The notes under the pieces: model-generated
The model's database searches: none
Seen by the model: the letters and a program-made list of their open reading frames with translations, nothing else
What the model was told of the DNA's origin: nothing
Shown: piece by piece, positions 1-10,110 of the stretch
How positions within the stretch are numbered: the stretch's first letter is position 1
How the letters are laid out: every line of letters starts with the position of its first letter
Assembly: GCA_950097015.1 (NCBI GenBank)
Contig: CATNEN010000001.1
Coordinates: 18,604,501 to 18,668,500, forward strand
DNA: 64,000 nt
Direction: 5' to 3'
From: Macrostomum hystrix
Taxonomy: Eukaryota > Platyhelminthes > Macrostomidae
Position numbers and translations under genes: made by a program

Positions 1-1
1 T

Positions 2-871
2 ATCCCCCAACCCTCCAACCCGGAGGAAAACCCAACTGCCGCGAACGCCGCGGTAAACTCTCAGCTCCAACCCGGAGCACTCAACTCCACCCCCCTACGG
101 GGTGAGCCCACCGTCGAAGACTACCGCCTCGTCACCCACCGACGGCCGAATAGGCCCAACGTGAAAAACTCGGAGCGGAAGAGGCAGCAGCCGGATGACC
201 GCACCGCCACCCCCCTTGACCCGAAAAGAACAAAGGGCAAAGAGACCACCGGCTCGTACGCCAAGGTTGCGGCCGAGCCGAAGTTTAAAATCTGCATCCG
301 CGCCGAAAGCGGAACGCTGAGCGAGACCCAGACGACAGCTGCCACCAACAAGATCGACAGCTTCCTCTGGGACAATGACACACTCGACATTCAGATCGAG
401 TCGATTCGCTACGCCAACGGCAATATCATCCTCACCTTTAAGGACGAGGCTTACCTGGAGAAGGCGCTCGCCTGCCTCCAGTGTATCGAGTGGGACCTCG
501 ACGACTTGGCCCTTCCCAAGATCGTCGTTGAGCGAGCCCGCCCCCCGCCACCGTGCAAGCGTTACCGAGCCTTCTACTCGGGCCCGAGAACTATCGAGGA
601 GATCCGTGCGCGACTCCTCAGCAAACACCCCGACCTACCGCAGGACGGAATCCGGGCCTTCAAGGAGGTCCCCGCCAAGGATGCAGCCGGCAAGACGCTC
701 TACATGGGACTGTCTGCCGAATGGGAGGCCGCCCTGCAGAGGAGCGAGTTCGCCGTCTACATGGGAGCGTGGAAGGTCGTTTTCCACATTCTGTCCAGGC
801 GCAGGCACACCGGCGGCGAGCGACGCCGAGGGGAATCCGAGAGCTCGGATGGCTCAGAGAACGATGCGTAA
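2..871 (+). CDS. Retrotransposon ORF1 protein (partial, open at left edge)
   Basis: The frame is open from base 2 to the TAA at 869-871, so the true start lies upstream of the window; the first in-frame GTG at 161 is not a convincing start. The N-terminal part is rich in Pro, Asn and Thr, followed by a basic stretch and a SYAKVA motif that also appears, as SYARVA, in the ORF at the far right end of the window. The rest is mixed alpha/beta sequence resembling the RNA-binding part of LINE ORF1 proteins, ending in a basic Arg-rich patch and an acidic Ser/Glu tail. I see no CCHC knuckle. In the family ORF1 coats the element RNA; that role is inferred. It ends 30 bp before the ORF2 ATG. Confidence 0.75.
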   Translation: MPQPSNPEENPTAANAAVNSQLQPGALNSTPLRGEPTVEDYRLVTHRRPNRPNVKNSERKRQQPDDRTATPLDPKRTKGKETTGSYAKVAAEPKFKICIRAESGTLSETQTTAATNKIDSFLWDNDTLDIQIESIRYANGNIILTFKDEAYLEKALACLQCIEWDLDDLALPKIVVERARPPPPCKRYRAFYSGPRTIEEIRARLLSKHPDLPQDGIRAFKEVPAKDAAGKTLYMGLSAEWEAALQRSEFAVYMGAWKVVFHILSRRRHTGGERRRGESESSDGSENDA

Positions 872-901
872 GCATGTTCTCAGCATCATGCCATCTGAAA
901 C

Positions 902-3900
902 ATGATGAGGCGTGATCGTCTGAGGGCGGGTCCCACGGGCCAGCCCAGTGATGATCTTTCAACACGCAATACTACCAGTAATACACTTTCTTCGCTTACT
1001 GGTAACGCGCTAAATCTGCACATTGTCCAGATCAACCTGCATCATGCAACTGCAGCCTCAAATAATCTAACCGGCGTCTTCGATGGAAAAGACGTTGATA
1101 TCTACCTCATTCAGGAACCATATACCCGCAGAGGCAAGCCGGCCTGTTTGCCAAACGGGTACCAAACCCTTTATTATTGTACCGATGAAACTCCTAGGGC
1201 TATTGCCCTCGTGAAAAGTGACATACCAGTCACCATGATGCCCATGTACTGCTCTAAGGACATATGTACCTTCGCTGCTTTCGACGTAATTCTGGCGTCT
1301 GCCTACCTAGACATCCAGGAGGAGGTCCCGCCACCACGCTTGCAAGAGCTGGCTGACTTCTGCAACCTGGAGAACAGGAAGCTCATCATTAGCTGTGATG
1401 CCAATGCCCACAACACTGCATGGTCCAGCAGTGACACAAACAGGAGAGGTGACCTGCTCATTGATTTCATTAACGCCTCTACCATGCATATCTGCAACAG
1501 AGGCAGAAAGCCCACCTTTGTTATTTCTAACAGACGTGATGTTATAGACCTAACCTTGGCCTCTAGTAACGCCCTGAACCATGTCCAGAACTGGATGGTC
1601 AGGGACGACATACCCTCGCTCTCGGATCACTCGTACATTCAGTACCGAATCTCCGCCGAAGGATCCCGCCTGCCCTGCGCCGACCGCCCCAACCTGAAGA
1701 AGGCTGATTGGCCCGGGTTCCGCAGAGACCTAAGCAACCTCCTGGCCGAGGCAACCGAGGCCCTGCAGGGAACTGATCTGCCCAGCATCGAAAACCGCTG
1801 CAATACTCTCACTAACCTGTTACATACCGCCATTCGTGAAAACGCCCCCAAGGTAAAGCACAGGAAGAAATATTCGCCCTGGTGGAACCCCGAGCTCACC
1901 CGCTTGAAAAAGACCTCGCGCCGGCTGCAACGCCTTGCGCACAGCAGCAACACCCCGGTGGACTGGGAGAACTACCACTCTGCCCTAAGGATCTACAAAA
2001 GCAGCATCCAACGGGCGAAGAAGAACACCTGGAAGGCCTACTGTGCCAGCCTGGAGGGTCAGCACCCTACGGCACGGCTGATCAGGTCACTCAGGCACGA
2101 CAACCTCGCTCAGTGCAACTCTCTCCTGCATCTGGACGGTAACTACACCAGCACCGCAGAAGAATCCTTAAATCTGTTATTCTCTACCTGTTTTCCACAG
2201 GTTGAAAACCCCGAAAATGTGGTGAACGACCACAGACCACAGGATCGCGACCTCTTTCAGCAATGCGCCTCGCCGAGCCTGCTGAGGCTAGCGGCTGACT
2301 CCTTCAAGCCTTTTAAGGCCCCAGGCCCGGACAAGATCAGCCCCTGTATCCTACAGGAGGCGCTTAAACTTCAGAGTTTCTCTGAAGCTCTCTCAAAATT
2401 GATCATTGACTGTTTTGTTACAGGCTACATACCTACCACCTGGAGAACCTCCAGGGTTGTCTTCATCCCCAAACCTGCGAAGGGCGACTATACCAACGTG
2501 AAATCTTTCCGCCCCATTAGCCTCACCTCCTTCTGCGTCAAGCTGATGGAAAGGCTCATTCTATGGAGGCTCCGAGACTGCGACCTGCGGTCAGCCCCCA
2601 TTAGTAAGTACCAGTTCGCTTTCCAACCTGGTAAAACTACCGAGCACGCGCTCCATGTTATTACTTCTGCTATTGAGAAAGCCATCCTTAGCAAGCAACT
2701 CGCTCTCGGGCTGTTTGTTGATATCGAAGGGGCCTTTGACAACGTCAACTTTGGCTCCTTCAGAGATACCCTTTCAGACAGAGGCGTCAGACCCAGCATA
2801 ACTCGCTGGATCGACTTCATGATCCGCAACAGATCCGTTACCTCCACGCTCATGAACATCACCTGCACCCGCGCAGTGATGAAAGGTGGCGCCCAGGGCG
2901 GTGTGCTTACCCCGCTGCTCTGGAACCTCGTCATGGACGAGCTCCTGACGGCTGATGTACCTAGCAGTGTCACCAGGGCCGGCTATGCCGATGACGTCGC
3001 CGCGGTGGTCAGCGGGCCAGACACCAGCACCCTGCGTAACCTGCTATAGCAATTCGCCAACAAGGCAGGAAACTGGGCCACCCAGCATGGCCTCAAAATC
3101 AGCGTCACCAAGACGGTAGCAATTGTCTTCACTCGAAAACGTAAGTGGGACATGCAAAACCTCACCATGTATGGTAGGAACATCCCTTTCGAAAAGGAAA
3201 CCAAGTACCTAGGTGTAACGCTCACGCACGATCTGCGCTGGACAAAACACCTTGGAAACATCATCGGACGAGCAAAACGCTGCTTCGCCCAAGTTCGTAG
3301 GGCCATTGGACCGACCTGGGGCCTCACCCCGAGAACGGTCCGCTGGATCTACACCGGTATCATTAGACCGAGTATTACGTATGCGAGCCTCATCTGGTCC
3401 AGCGTACTGGAACAGAAAACCGCCCGCGACCGACTCTACCAGCTGCAGGGCAGCATCTGCCGTGCCATTGCAGGTGCGTACCCCTCCACCCCATACGAGG
3501 GCCTTAATACTATCTTAAACATGCCTCCGCTCTATTTGTTTATTAGGGCGGAGGCTATGAAGTGCGCCTACCGGCTTATCTGCGATAAATCCATTAAGAA
3601 TACGCCAACCGGATTTATTCCTGACAAATCTCTCATTCCGCATCTGGACTATGTCCGCCGTGACCTTGCACACATCCACATCGACCCCAACGATGTGGAT
3701 AGCCAGCCTCCCTCCCTCATCCTCAGGAGGGGTTTTAGCGCCGTCATCCCTGACCGTGGTAGCACTCAGCTGGACGTCGGCGTAAACCAGCGCAGCCAGG
3801 GTATCCACTGCTTTACCGATGGCTCGCTGAGCAACGGCCTAGCCGGAGCAGGCATTGCCATCTTCCATGAGGGTAAGGCGCTCCTTCAGGAGAGCCTTCA

Positions 3901-4705
3901 CCTTGGTGAGAACACGTCGGTCTTCCAAGCCGAAATCTACGCCATTAACCAATGCGCCAAACACCTCCTCAATGCCAACGTCAGCAGATTCAACATCTGC
4001 ATCTATTCTGACAGTCAAGCCGCCCTCAAGGCTCTGTCTGCCGTCAAACTCTCCACTCGGACGGTCTCTGACTGCCACCGAGACCTGCAGTCACTCGCGG
4101 TCCTTAACAGGATCAGCCTAATCTGGATCCCAGGCCACAGCAACATCCTTGGCAACGAACTCGCGGACAAACTCGCCAAGGATGGCAGCAACCCGGACAA
4201 CAACCACCGCCCGATCAGGGTACCGGTACCTAAATCCCTCATCAACCGCACTGTTGACAGGTGGCTAAATCAGCAACACCAGCTCCACTGGAGTAGCTGC
4301 ACCGACTATAGGCAGACCCGTATGGCCATGCCGATCATTAACCGAAAAGTCTCTGACTTTTTGATTTCACTTAATAGAACTGACCTCAGGGAGATGTGCA
4401 TGGTCATCACGGGCCATGGCTTCTTCCAGAGACACATTTCGCTACAAACTGGCTGCTCCCCCACCTGTCCCTTCTGTGGCATAGGTAAAGAAACCGCTGC
4501 GCATCACGTGACATTCTGCCCCTACTTCGATAAGGCGCGCAACTGGCACCTCGGCCACCCGCAAGGGATGGACGAACTGACCACTCCGGACAACATCCGA
4601 GACCTTCGCGCCTTCGTCCGTGACACCGGCCGGATGAAGGTCGCCGACGCCTCCCCGGCGAACCTGCCGACTGCTGGCGTGGGGTGGGCGCACCCCCAAG
4701 GCTGA
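902..4705 (+). pseudogene. Retrotransposon ORF2: endonuclease, reverse transcriptase, RNase H; one in-frame TAG
   Basis: One reading frame spans the whole interval except for a TAG at 3047-3049, a few codons after the reverse transcriptase catalytic box. The EEP-type endonuclease comes first (residues about 35-250, with QEP, SCDANAH and SLSDHS motifs). The reverse transcriptase follows ([30 protein letters not shown], and the YADD active site about 20 codons before the stop). After the stop come the thumb region and an RNase H domain ([31 protein letters not shown]), then a Cys/His cluster near 4455-4530. All catalytic motifs are intact, so the single stop is the only visible lesion. It could be a recent mutation or a sequencing error. 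The enzyme would nick target DNA and prime reverse transcription there. Confidence 0.92.
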
Positions 4706-4776
4706 GGCCACCTTCCTTTTACCTTGGGGTTGCGATAGGGGCCTCGCGGCCTATTCGCGGCGTCTCGCCCCCCGCC

Positions 4777-4799
4777 AGTAGTAGTAAGTAAGTAAGTAG
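4777..4799 (+). repeat. Microsatellite 3' tail of the non-LTR element
   Basis: After the 3' untranslated region the sequence becomes GTAGTAGTAAGTAAGTAAG before entering LTR sequence shared with 13398. Short tandem 3' tails of this kind are typical of several I-superfamily LINEs and mark the insertion end. Confidence 0.7.
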
Positions 4800-6133
4800 G
4801 CAGAAATGCACACGCTACATCCCGCATTTAGCTCGCAAATCCCTAGCTCCCTACTACTCTCATGCGCGCTTTACAGTTGCCTTCCTGCCGCAGCCTTCAG
4901 CTCGGCCGTGCCAGAGCCCATCCCCCTAGTAAGTTAGCCACTCATGGTTGAGGGCTGTCTAGCGAATAAATAAGAGGAAGAGAAATGCATAGTGAGAAAG
5001 GTTTAAGTTCTTGTTAAATTAGCCCGATGAGTTAAATGATTGCCGTGAATAGATAGTTTATTAGGCTAAAACAAATCTTTGCCCTCGCCCCAATTGCCCA
5101 CTAGCTAAATTAGGATCCCTTAGGGATAACAATTAATAACCGCTGCGCGGGTTACTTATCTGCGATGCTGGTTGACAGGCTGCAGGCGGTTGTTCTCGCT
5201 GGGAAGGGCAATTGAAAGAGGAAGTAGGGACGGGGGTGTCTAGTGCAATTGGCAAGGGGCCAAATCGCAGGAGCACACGGCTCAATTGGAGCTCACCCAA
5301 AGAGGTGGCTTAAATGCTCAGGGGCTATGCAGGTAATTTACCTGTGGCTGTTCTCAGGAGCCTCAGGCTCAGGGGCTAAGTTCTAGACTTTCAGGGGGAG
5401 AGTCCACGGACCGGGTTCCGGGACTAGACCGGGGGAGTGACAGGGAGGAGAAGCTCTCGCTCCGGGGAGGAAAAAGTTTAAGGTTGGGGGAAGGTCCCTT
5501 TTTTTAGGGGCAGCGCAGCGCGCTTTCTTAAATAGTCCTGCAGCTCCGTCAACCTCGCATTCATCAAGATAACCCACATGCTCGCCAGCCTGTCAGCGAG
5601 GAATCGGGTCGGCATTACGCCACCCCAATTGCCCACTGAAGCGGCGGCGAGAATCGCCAGATGCCCCACTAGGAGCGTCTGCCGGCAGTCGGCCAATGAT
5701 TGTGATCCCGCCGGGATATGGGAAGCGCAGGCGCCGACCTGCCTATAGTGTCGTTACATGTATCTAAAGGGGGAAAGGTCATAATCGAGCTTCGGCTCGG
5801 GTTACAGTAAAGAAGAGGGGGACATGAAGAATTACTGCTCACTCTAGACGCATGAGTGATCCCTAAAATCTGATCGCGGTTTGGAGGGGAATCATGACCT
5901 AGACTAGTCCATACAGTATTGCTATGGCCGCGATCAGTCACTTCTACAGGGGACTAGACAGATCCGAGACAAGGGGAATCGGCGGCTACTTAATTCACCT
6001 CCGCCCCAAGTCTGGCCCGAAGATTAATGATGGTGTCCTGCGGCCAGCTGCTATCGCGATTATTGACTTGCTAAAAATGGAAAAATTTGGCTGGCTCACA
6101 TCCCCACTCGATTCCGCAGCACACTCCACATCA
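4797..6133 (-). repeat. 3' LTR (left copy), cut by the non-LTR insertion and carrying 573 extra bp
   Basis: Segments 4797-4929 and 5503-6133 match 13398-13530 and 13534-14164. The left end is truncated in the window by the non-LTR element. Bases 4930-5502 have no counterpart in the other LTR, where only GGC is present. The last LTR bases on the plus strand are CA, i.e. TG on the element's strand. Confidence 0.8.
4930..5502. other. 573-bp segment present in one LTR only
   Basis: This block interrupts the alignment of the two LTRs. No target duplication or terminal repeat is evident. It contains CCCCAATTGCCCACT near 5088, which recurs in the shared LTR part near 5624. It may be original LTR sequence deleted from the other copy, or an insertion. 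No gene is seen. Confidence 0.5.
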
Positions 6134-6160
6134 CTCCACCTTCGCTCACTTTCACGTAAG
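6134..6160 (-). promoter_or_regulatory. Putative polypurine tract next to the 3' LTR
   Basis: On the minus strand the bases immediately before the LTR TG are purine-rich (AAAGTGAGCGAAGGTGGAG). Position and composition fit the plus-strand priming site of an LTR element and support the assigned orientation. Confidence 0.55.
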
Positions 6161-6928
6161 GCACTTCGTGCTTACTGTCAGTAGTGGGGTGTCTCGCGAA
6201 TCGAGGGGGCAAAAAGACTTACATTACCCTACTGCATACCGTAAAGAATCCTAAGAAGAAATCCGCTAGAGAAGAAATCCTAGGTTATCGTACGACAATA
6301 CTGCTATAAATAGATTTTGTGCGAGAGTGTAAAAGGTCGGCGCCCCTAGCGACTAAGGGATAGAGTCCTGAGGGGAGGTGGGTGCGCATTCCGGCTGAGT
6401 TAAAGTTGTTCTCGCTGCCCAGGGGTGCCGTGTCCCGGCTCGCCTTCTCCTCCAGGTGGCTGCAGCTGTCCCCGTCTTTCCTTGCCCGGCTTGGTCTCGG
6501 TTGCGCAATCCTGGGAGGCTCCGGCCGTTTTCTCCTTGAGTCCGAGGGTCCGGCCGTGCTCTTCTCCAGGTGGCTCCAGGTTGGTTGGCCCGTTCGCGCC
6601 TTCCCGATTCCGTTGCCGGGCCGTGGTAGCCTCTGATTCGCCGCGCGCCCAGGTGTTTTCAGCTGGCCGGGCCCGAAAATTCTCGTCGGGCCGGTTGCCT
6701 AGCCGTTGCGCGCGGCCCAATCGGCGCTGCAGCTGGTCGCAGCTGGGAAAAACCGCTGCTCAGGCCGCTTTGCGATGCTGTTGCCGGCCGCAGGGTTTCC
6801 TCACCGAAAAGGTCAGGGCCCCAACAACTAAACTGTTACCATGGGCCCCCTAAACTGGTTCTGCCCGGAATTCCCACTTTGCTCCCATTGGCTAGCCGTT
6901 AGACCGCCACGTCTCCCTAAATTAGCCC
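6161..6928. other. GC-rich element interior upstream of the antisense gene
   Basis: No convincing gene. It contains a small perfect hairpin around GCACTTCGTGC near 6160-6176, a TATAAATAG-like motif near 6304 and a GC-rich stretch 6400-6800 whose open frames look like composition artefacts. It could hold upstream promoter sequence of the gene starting at 7126. Confidence 0.4.
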
Positions 6929-6936
6929 TATAAAAA
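6929..6936 (+). promoter_or_regulatory. TATA box of the antisense accessory gene
   Basis: TATAAAAA lies 190 bp before the ATG at 7126, with no other ATG between the expected start site (about 6960) and that ATG. It is the best core-promoter match near this gene. Confidence 0.6.
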
Positions 6937-7125
6937 CAACCTCTTGACGCCCCATTAACCTCAAGCCTGTTATCTCTCCAAACAATCACCTAACCTACAG
7001 CAAGCTTTTCTAAATTCTCCTCGGCTAACCGCTAAGCTGCAAAAAGTAACCTTCGAGAGTTGCCTGCAATCGCCACCTAGTCTGCGTCGCCCGATCGCTT
7101 AATTACGTGCTCTGATTCTTGCACT

Positions 7126-7723
7126 ATGGCCCAGCCGCAGTCTGGAGAAGAAAGGTGAGTTATTTGACTTCTACTCGGCCCCCCAAGGCCGGTTATTAAG
7201 GATAATTGCGAGGGTTTTGTCATAATAATTAGAATAAACAGAGTCCCCCTTACCCACGGCACGCCTACTTACCCCAAAAATTTGAAATTGACCCCGGCCC
7301 AACAGTGTGAAAAACCCCTCCTTAGTTACCGATTGGTTAAATTGAGAGTTATTTAGATTGTAATTTCCCACACTACCCCCTCTCTTCTTTCAGTGACTAC
7401 CTACCCGGATTTTTAAATCCGCCTCGGCGCCGGGCCAGCTCCGGCGAGCCTATAGCGATGTCAATTATTCTGAGTAAGTTTAATCATTAATGTGCCGACA
7501 CTCCCGCACTTCTCTCCCGCCCGCGCTTCGCTATTCGAGACTCTATTGACTAACTACCCTTCTCTTCCACCTTACTCCTGCAGACATGAACGTGCCCGAG
7601 GGCCGCGAAGAGGATGTTGCCGCCATCGCACTTGGCTTCATCCGGGGCCCACTGGGCGTGGCCCTGGCGGCCGGCATCTTCGCTGTCGCTCTGGCGCTGG
7701 CTGTAATCGCCTTCCTACTGTAA
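7126..7723 (+). CDS. Three-exon gene for an 82-residue tail-anchored-type membrane protein, antisense to the LTR element
   Basis: Predicted exons are 7126-7154 (donor AAAG|GTGAGT), 7394-7473 (acceptor TTCTTTCAG, donor CTGA|GTAAGT) and 7584-7723 (acceptor CTCCTGCAG). The frame is preserved across both junctions and totals 249 nt. The N-terminal half is hydrophilic, with an RRRASS basic patch. The last 25 residues form one hydrophobic Ala/Leu/Val/Ile helix ending at the stop, so a C-tail membrane anchor is likely. A TATA box precedes it and AATAAA follows at 7853. I recognise no family. It is transcribed against gag; such an antisense gene keeps its introns when the element is copied through RNA. 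Some plant Ogre/Tat elements carry antisense ORFs, which is the nearest analogy I know. Confidence 0.65.
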
Positions 7724-7852
7724 TAACCTGGCGCCCACTACCATTTCTGGGCCGGCCACGCCACGTGACGCTGCCCTGCCTAAATTTTTTTTTACTAACT
7801 TGACTATGCCTAACTTTTCAACAACGAATGGTGCTACCGCTCTGGGTTTATA

Positions 7853-7858
7853 AATAAA
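7853..7858 (+). promoter_or_regulatory. Poly(A) signal of the antisense accessory gene
   Basis: AATAAA lies 130 bp after the stop codon at 7721-7723, on the same strand as the three-exon gene. Confidence 0.6.
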
Positions 7859-7989
7859 ATGTGCCAACTTAACATCTTCTGCCATCAATATTTGAATGTG
7901 CGAAATAGAACTCACTATCTTTACCCGACTTCTTTCCTAGATGAAACATTACTACTCAAGTTTTACAACCGCCCACTCTTTAAACAAAC

Positions 7990-8575
7990 ATTAAGAAGAA
8001 AATTCCCGAAACATACCACCCCGCTCACTTTAGCGGGTTGGTATACCCCCTAAATAGAAGCCGGTATAGCTAAACTCCCGAAACCAAGCATAGAGAACAT
8101 GTAAGATAAGCAAGTTTGCGAAAAGTAGGTGCGAACCCTAGTTTGCGGCAGTTAATACAAAAATGTTTCATGCGAAAATTCTTACGAAGGGGAATTTCAC
8201 CCCACTAAGTATGTTTTTGGATTTTGATTAGTTTATAATAGTTTTTAAGAGGTTTTGGCGCCGAGATGGCCTTTTTGATTTGAACCGCCTTCCCTCCCCT
8301 AAAGAAGCATAGAATTTCCCAAGGCATACCACCCCGCTCACTTTAGCGGGTTGGTGTCCCTCCTAATTTAGAAGCTGTCCTAAATTGAACTCCCACAGAC
8401 CCACCAATATGAAACAAGATAAGGCAGAGGTGCCATGCATGATGTGGTGCGAATAAAAGTAAAATGCTCTTTGAGAAAAGAAGGTGCATACCCTAGTTTG
8501 CTACAATTAGATAAGCATCTCATGCGAACAAATACTAGGGGAATTTCACCCCACTATGTGTATTTTTGTGGTTTT
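7990..8575. repeat. Two diverged tandem copies of a roughly 315-350 bp unit with two hairpins each
   Basis: Both copies start with AAGAAG..TTCCC, then a perfect stem CCCGCT-CACTTT-AGCGGG (8020-8037 and 8333-8350), a conserved ACCCTAGTTTGC block, and a second stem GGGGAATTTCACCCC (8189-8203 and 8538-8552). The spacing between copies grows from 313 to 349 bp, so indels have accumulated. The stems are better conserved than the sequence between them, which hints at a structural role. Confidence 0.75.
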
Positions 8576-8824
8576 GGCTAAAATTCTAAGAGTTTTTTTT
8601 GTGTGAGATTTTTGCCAAGGCGGCTTTAGATGAAAAGGGAAAACATGCACAATAGGAGGAAAAGAACAAACGGTGCAGAGTGCGAATTATTACTAAAAGG
8701 AAAAGGAAGAACGGAAGGGAGGGTAGCTCGAGGAAAAAAAAGGGCTCAGGCGAACAAGGGATGTCGAATCATAAGCTGTTGACCCCTGTGCTCCCTGCGA
8801 AAGTTCCAGAAACTGAAAGTCCCC

Positions 8825-9436
8825 TTACTCCGGTCCTGCTTCTCCCCTATCTTCCACTTCCTCCCCAATAGCTGTGCTCTCTGCCTCCACTCCACTTTCT
8901 TCTTCTCCATCCATTAACCTTACCATGCGGCCGAGGGTACTATTGCCCGGCGGCGACAGCGAGGCGGCTGAGCTCCCCAGCTCCCAGCTCCTTCCAGGCA
9001 CAGAGCTGTGTCCTGACTCCTGAGTCGGGCCGGCTTCGCCGCGTTGCAGCCACAGTCTCACCAGCTGATGTTCGAACTCAGCCCTGCCCGGAATCCAGGT
9101 TGACCGCAGCCAGGGCACTAGGGCTTCCGGCACCGACATGCCCCATTCTTCCGGCGGGCTGTACTCCGGCCACCGGAGGTACTGCGGCAGGGCTTCCTCG
9201 TACTCGTCCCGCGGCGGACAGGGGTCTCGCTCTTCTCCCCACGCTTGCGCCAGCCAACGCGACTCCGCCAGCCGGCAGGCGAGGGCGAGGTCCACGCCCA
9301 CTTGAGCTGCTTGTCCTAGCAGTGGCAGCAACCACAGGCGGACCATTAGCCAGGTGCGCCTGCCAGCGAGTTCTCGGCGGCAGTCAGTTGCAGCTACATC
9401 GAGCCACCATGCTAAAGCCATCTCTCTACTTGCCAT
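8825..9436 (-). CDS. Uncharacterised ORF downstream of protease in the LTR element
   Basis: A 203-codon frame on the same strand as gag and protease begins 146 bp after the protease stop with a good start context (GGCATGGCA) and a second Met five codons later. The protein is Trp- and Arg-rich in its first half, Glu/Ser-rich in its second, and has no motif I recognise. It occupies the position where reverse transcriptase would be expected, but none of the reverse transcriptase or integrase motifs are present. It may be an accessory protein or chance coding in GC-rich DNA. Confidence 0.4.
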   Translation of the reverse strand: MASREMALAWWLDVAATDCRRELAGRRTWLMVRLWLLPLLGQAAQVGVDLALACRLAESRWLAQAWGEERDPCPPRDEYEEALPQYLRWPEYSPPEEWGMSVPEALVPWLRSTWIPGRAEFEHQLVRLWLQRGEAGPTQESGHSSVPGRSWELGSSAASLSPPGNSTLGRMVRLMDGEEESGVEAESTAIGEEVEDRGEAGPE

Positions 9437-9582
9437 GCCTAAACTAGTTTCTTGGTCTTTTAGCGAGAGTAAACTTTCCCTACTTAATTTTCCCGGCCCT
9501 TACTTGAATAAGTCGACAACCAGAGAAGGGGTGGGGTGGGCGAGGAAAGAAAATTGTGATTAACCCTAGGTCACGGTGACCC

Positions 9583-10110
9583 TCATTTAAAAATAGCCTT
9601 CCGCCTGAGTGAAAATGGGAGAAATTGGCGATAAATGATTAATTGGCGCGAGTCAAAGTCAATGATGGCATGATGGTGAGCCAACCAGGAGGCGCCGAGC
9701 AGGGGAGAGCAGTCGCCCTCAACCACTAGGAACAGTGTGTCCAGCGCTTCGGTGCCAACCTGTAATTTGACTTTGACCTGCGCCTGTGCAACAATTGGTG
9801 TGCCATTGTAAGCAAAAAGGGAAAATTGCGGGGGTTCGAATGGGTAGTGTCGGAAGATCGATGACAACGAGCCCGGGAGCACATTCACCATGGACCCAGT
9901 GTCGATAAGGAGGTCCAGGGGTGCCCCATCCACCTCCAAGGCTACCCACACCTCACTAAGCTTCTCAGAGCGATTCGGGCGGGTGCGCACTTGGGTGGGG
10001 ACTCGGCCGAGTGAATTCACTCGGACTTCTCGGAGGTCGGAGGCGGCGGTTGCCGCCGCTCCGACGGTCGGGCTGCGGGCTGGGTCGCGGAGCCGTTGGC
10101 CTGCCTCCAA
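9583..10110 (-). CDS. Retrotransposon aspartic protease
   Basis: The frame contains the aspartic protease active site LLIDTGS followed by a flap-like segment and the second conserved LGASWL box, in the order seen in Ty3/gypsy proteases. It overlaps the 3' end of gag by 94 bp in the -1 frame, so a -1 frameshift would make a Gag-Pro fusion; I see no classical slippery heptamer. The annotated ATG is only the first Met of the frame. The protease would mature Gag. The frame stops about 60 residues after the second box, without running into reverse transcriptase, which is unusual for this group. Confidence 0.85.
   Translation of the reverse strand: MEAGQRLRDPARSPTVGAAATAASDLREVRVNSLGRVPTQVRTRPNRSEKLSEVWVALEVDGAPLDLLIDTGSMVNVLPGSLSSIFRHYPFEPPQFSLFAYNGTPIVAQAQVKVKLQVGTEALDTLFLVVEGDCSPLLGASWLAHHHAIIDFDSRQLIIYRQFLPFSLRRKAIFK

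Larger units (their letters stand above)
1..4800 (+). mobile_element. Non-LTR retrotransposon (RNase H-bearing, I/R1/LOA-like group), 5' end outside window
   Basis: Two consecutive GC-rich plus-strand frames encode an ORF1 nucleic-acid-binding type protein and an ORF2 with apurinic-type endonuclease, reverse transcriptase, RNase H and a terminal CCHC-like cluster. This domain order is that of I-superfamily LINEs (I, R1, LOA). The 3' end is a short untranslated region followed by a TAAG-type microsatellite tail (about 4777-4799) instead of poly(A). The next bases, from 4797 on, match 13398 onward, so the element is inserted in an LTR copy. The 5' end lies outside the window. The exact clade needs a tree and is not claimed. 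Confidence 0.9.

Noticed and set aside
5669-5941. 90-codon ORF identical at 13700-13972
   Set aside because: Duplicated only because both lie in the LTRs; no coding motif.
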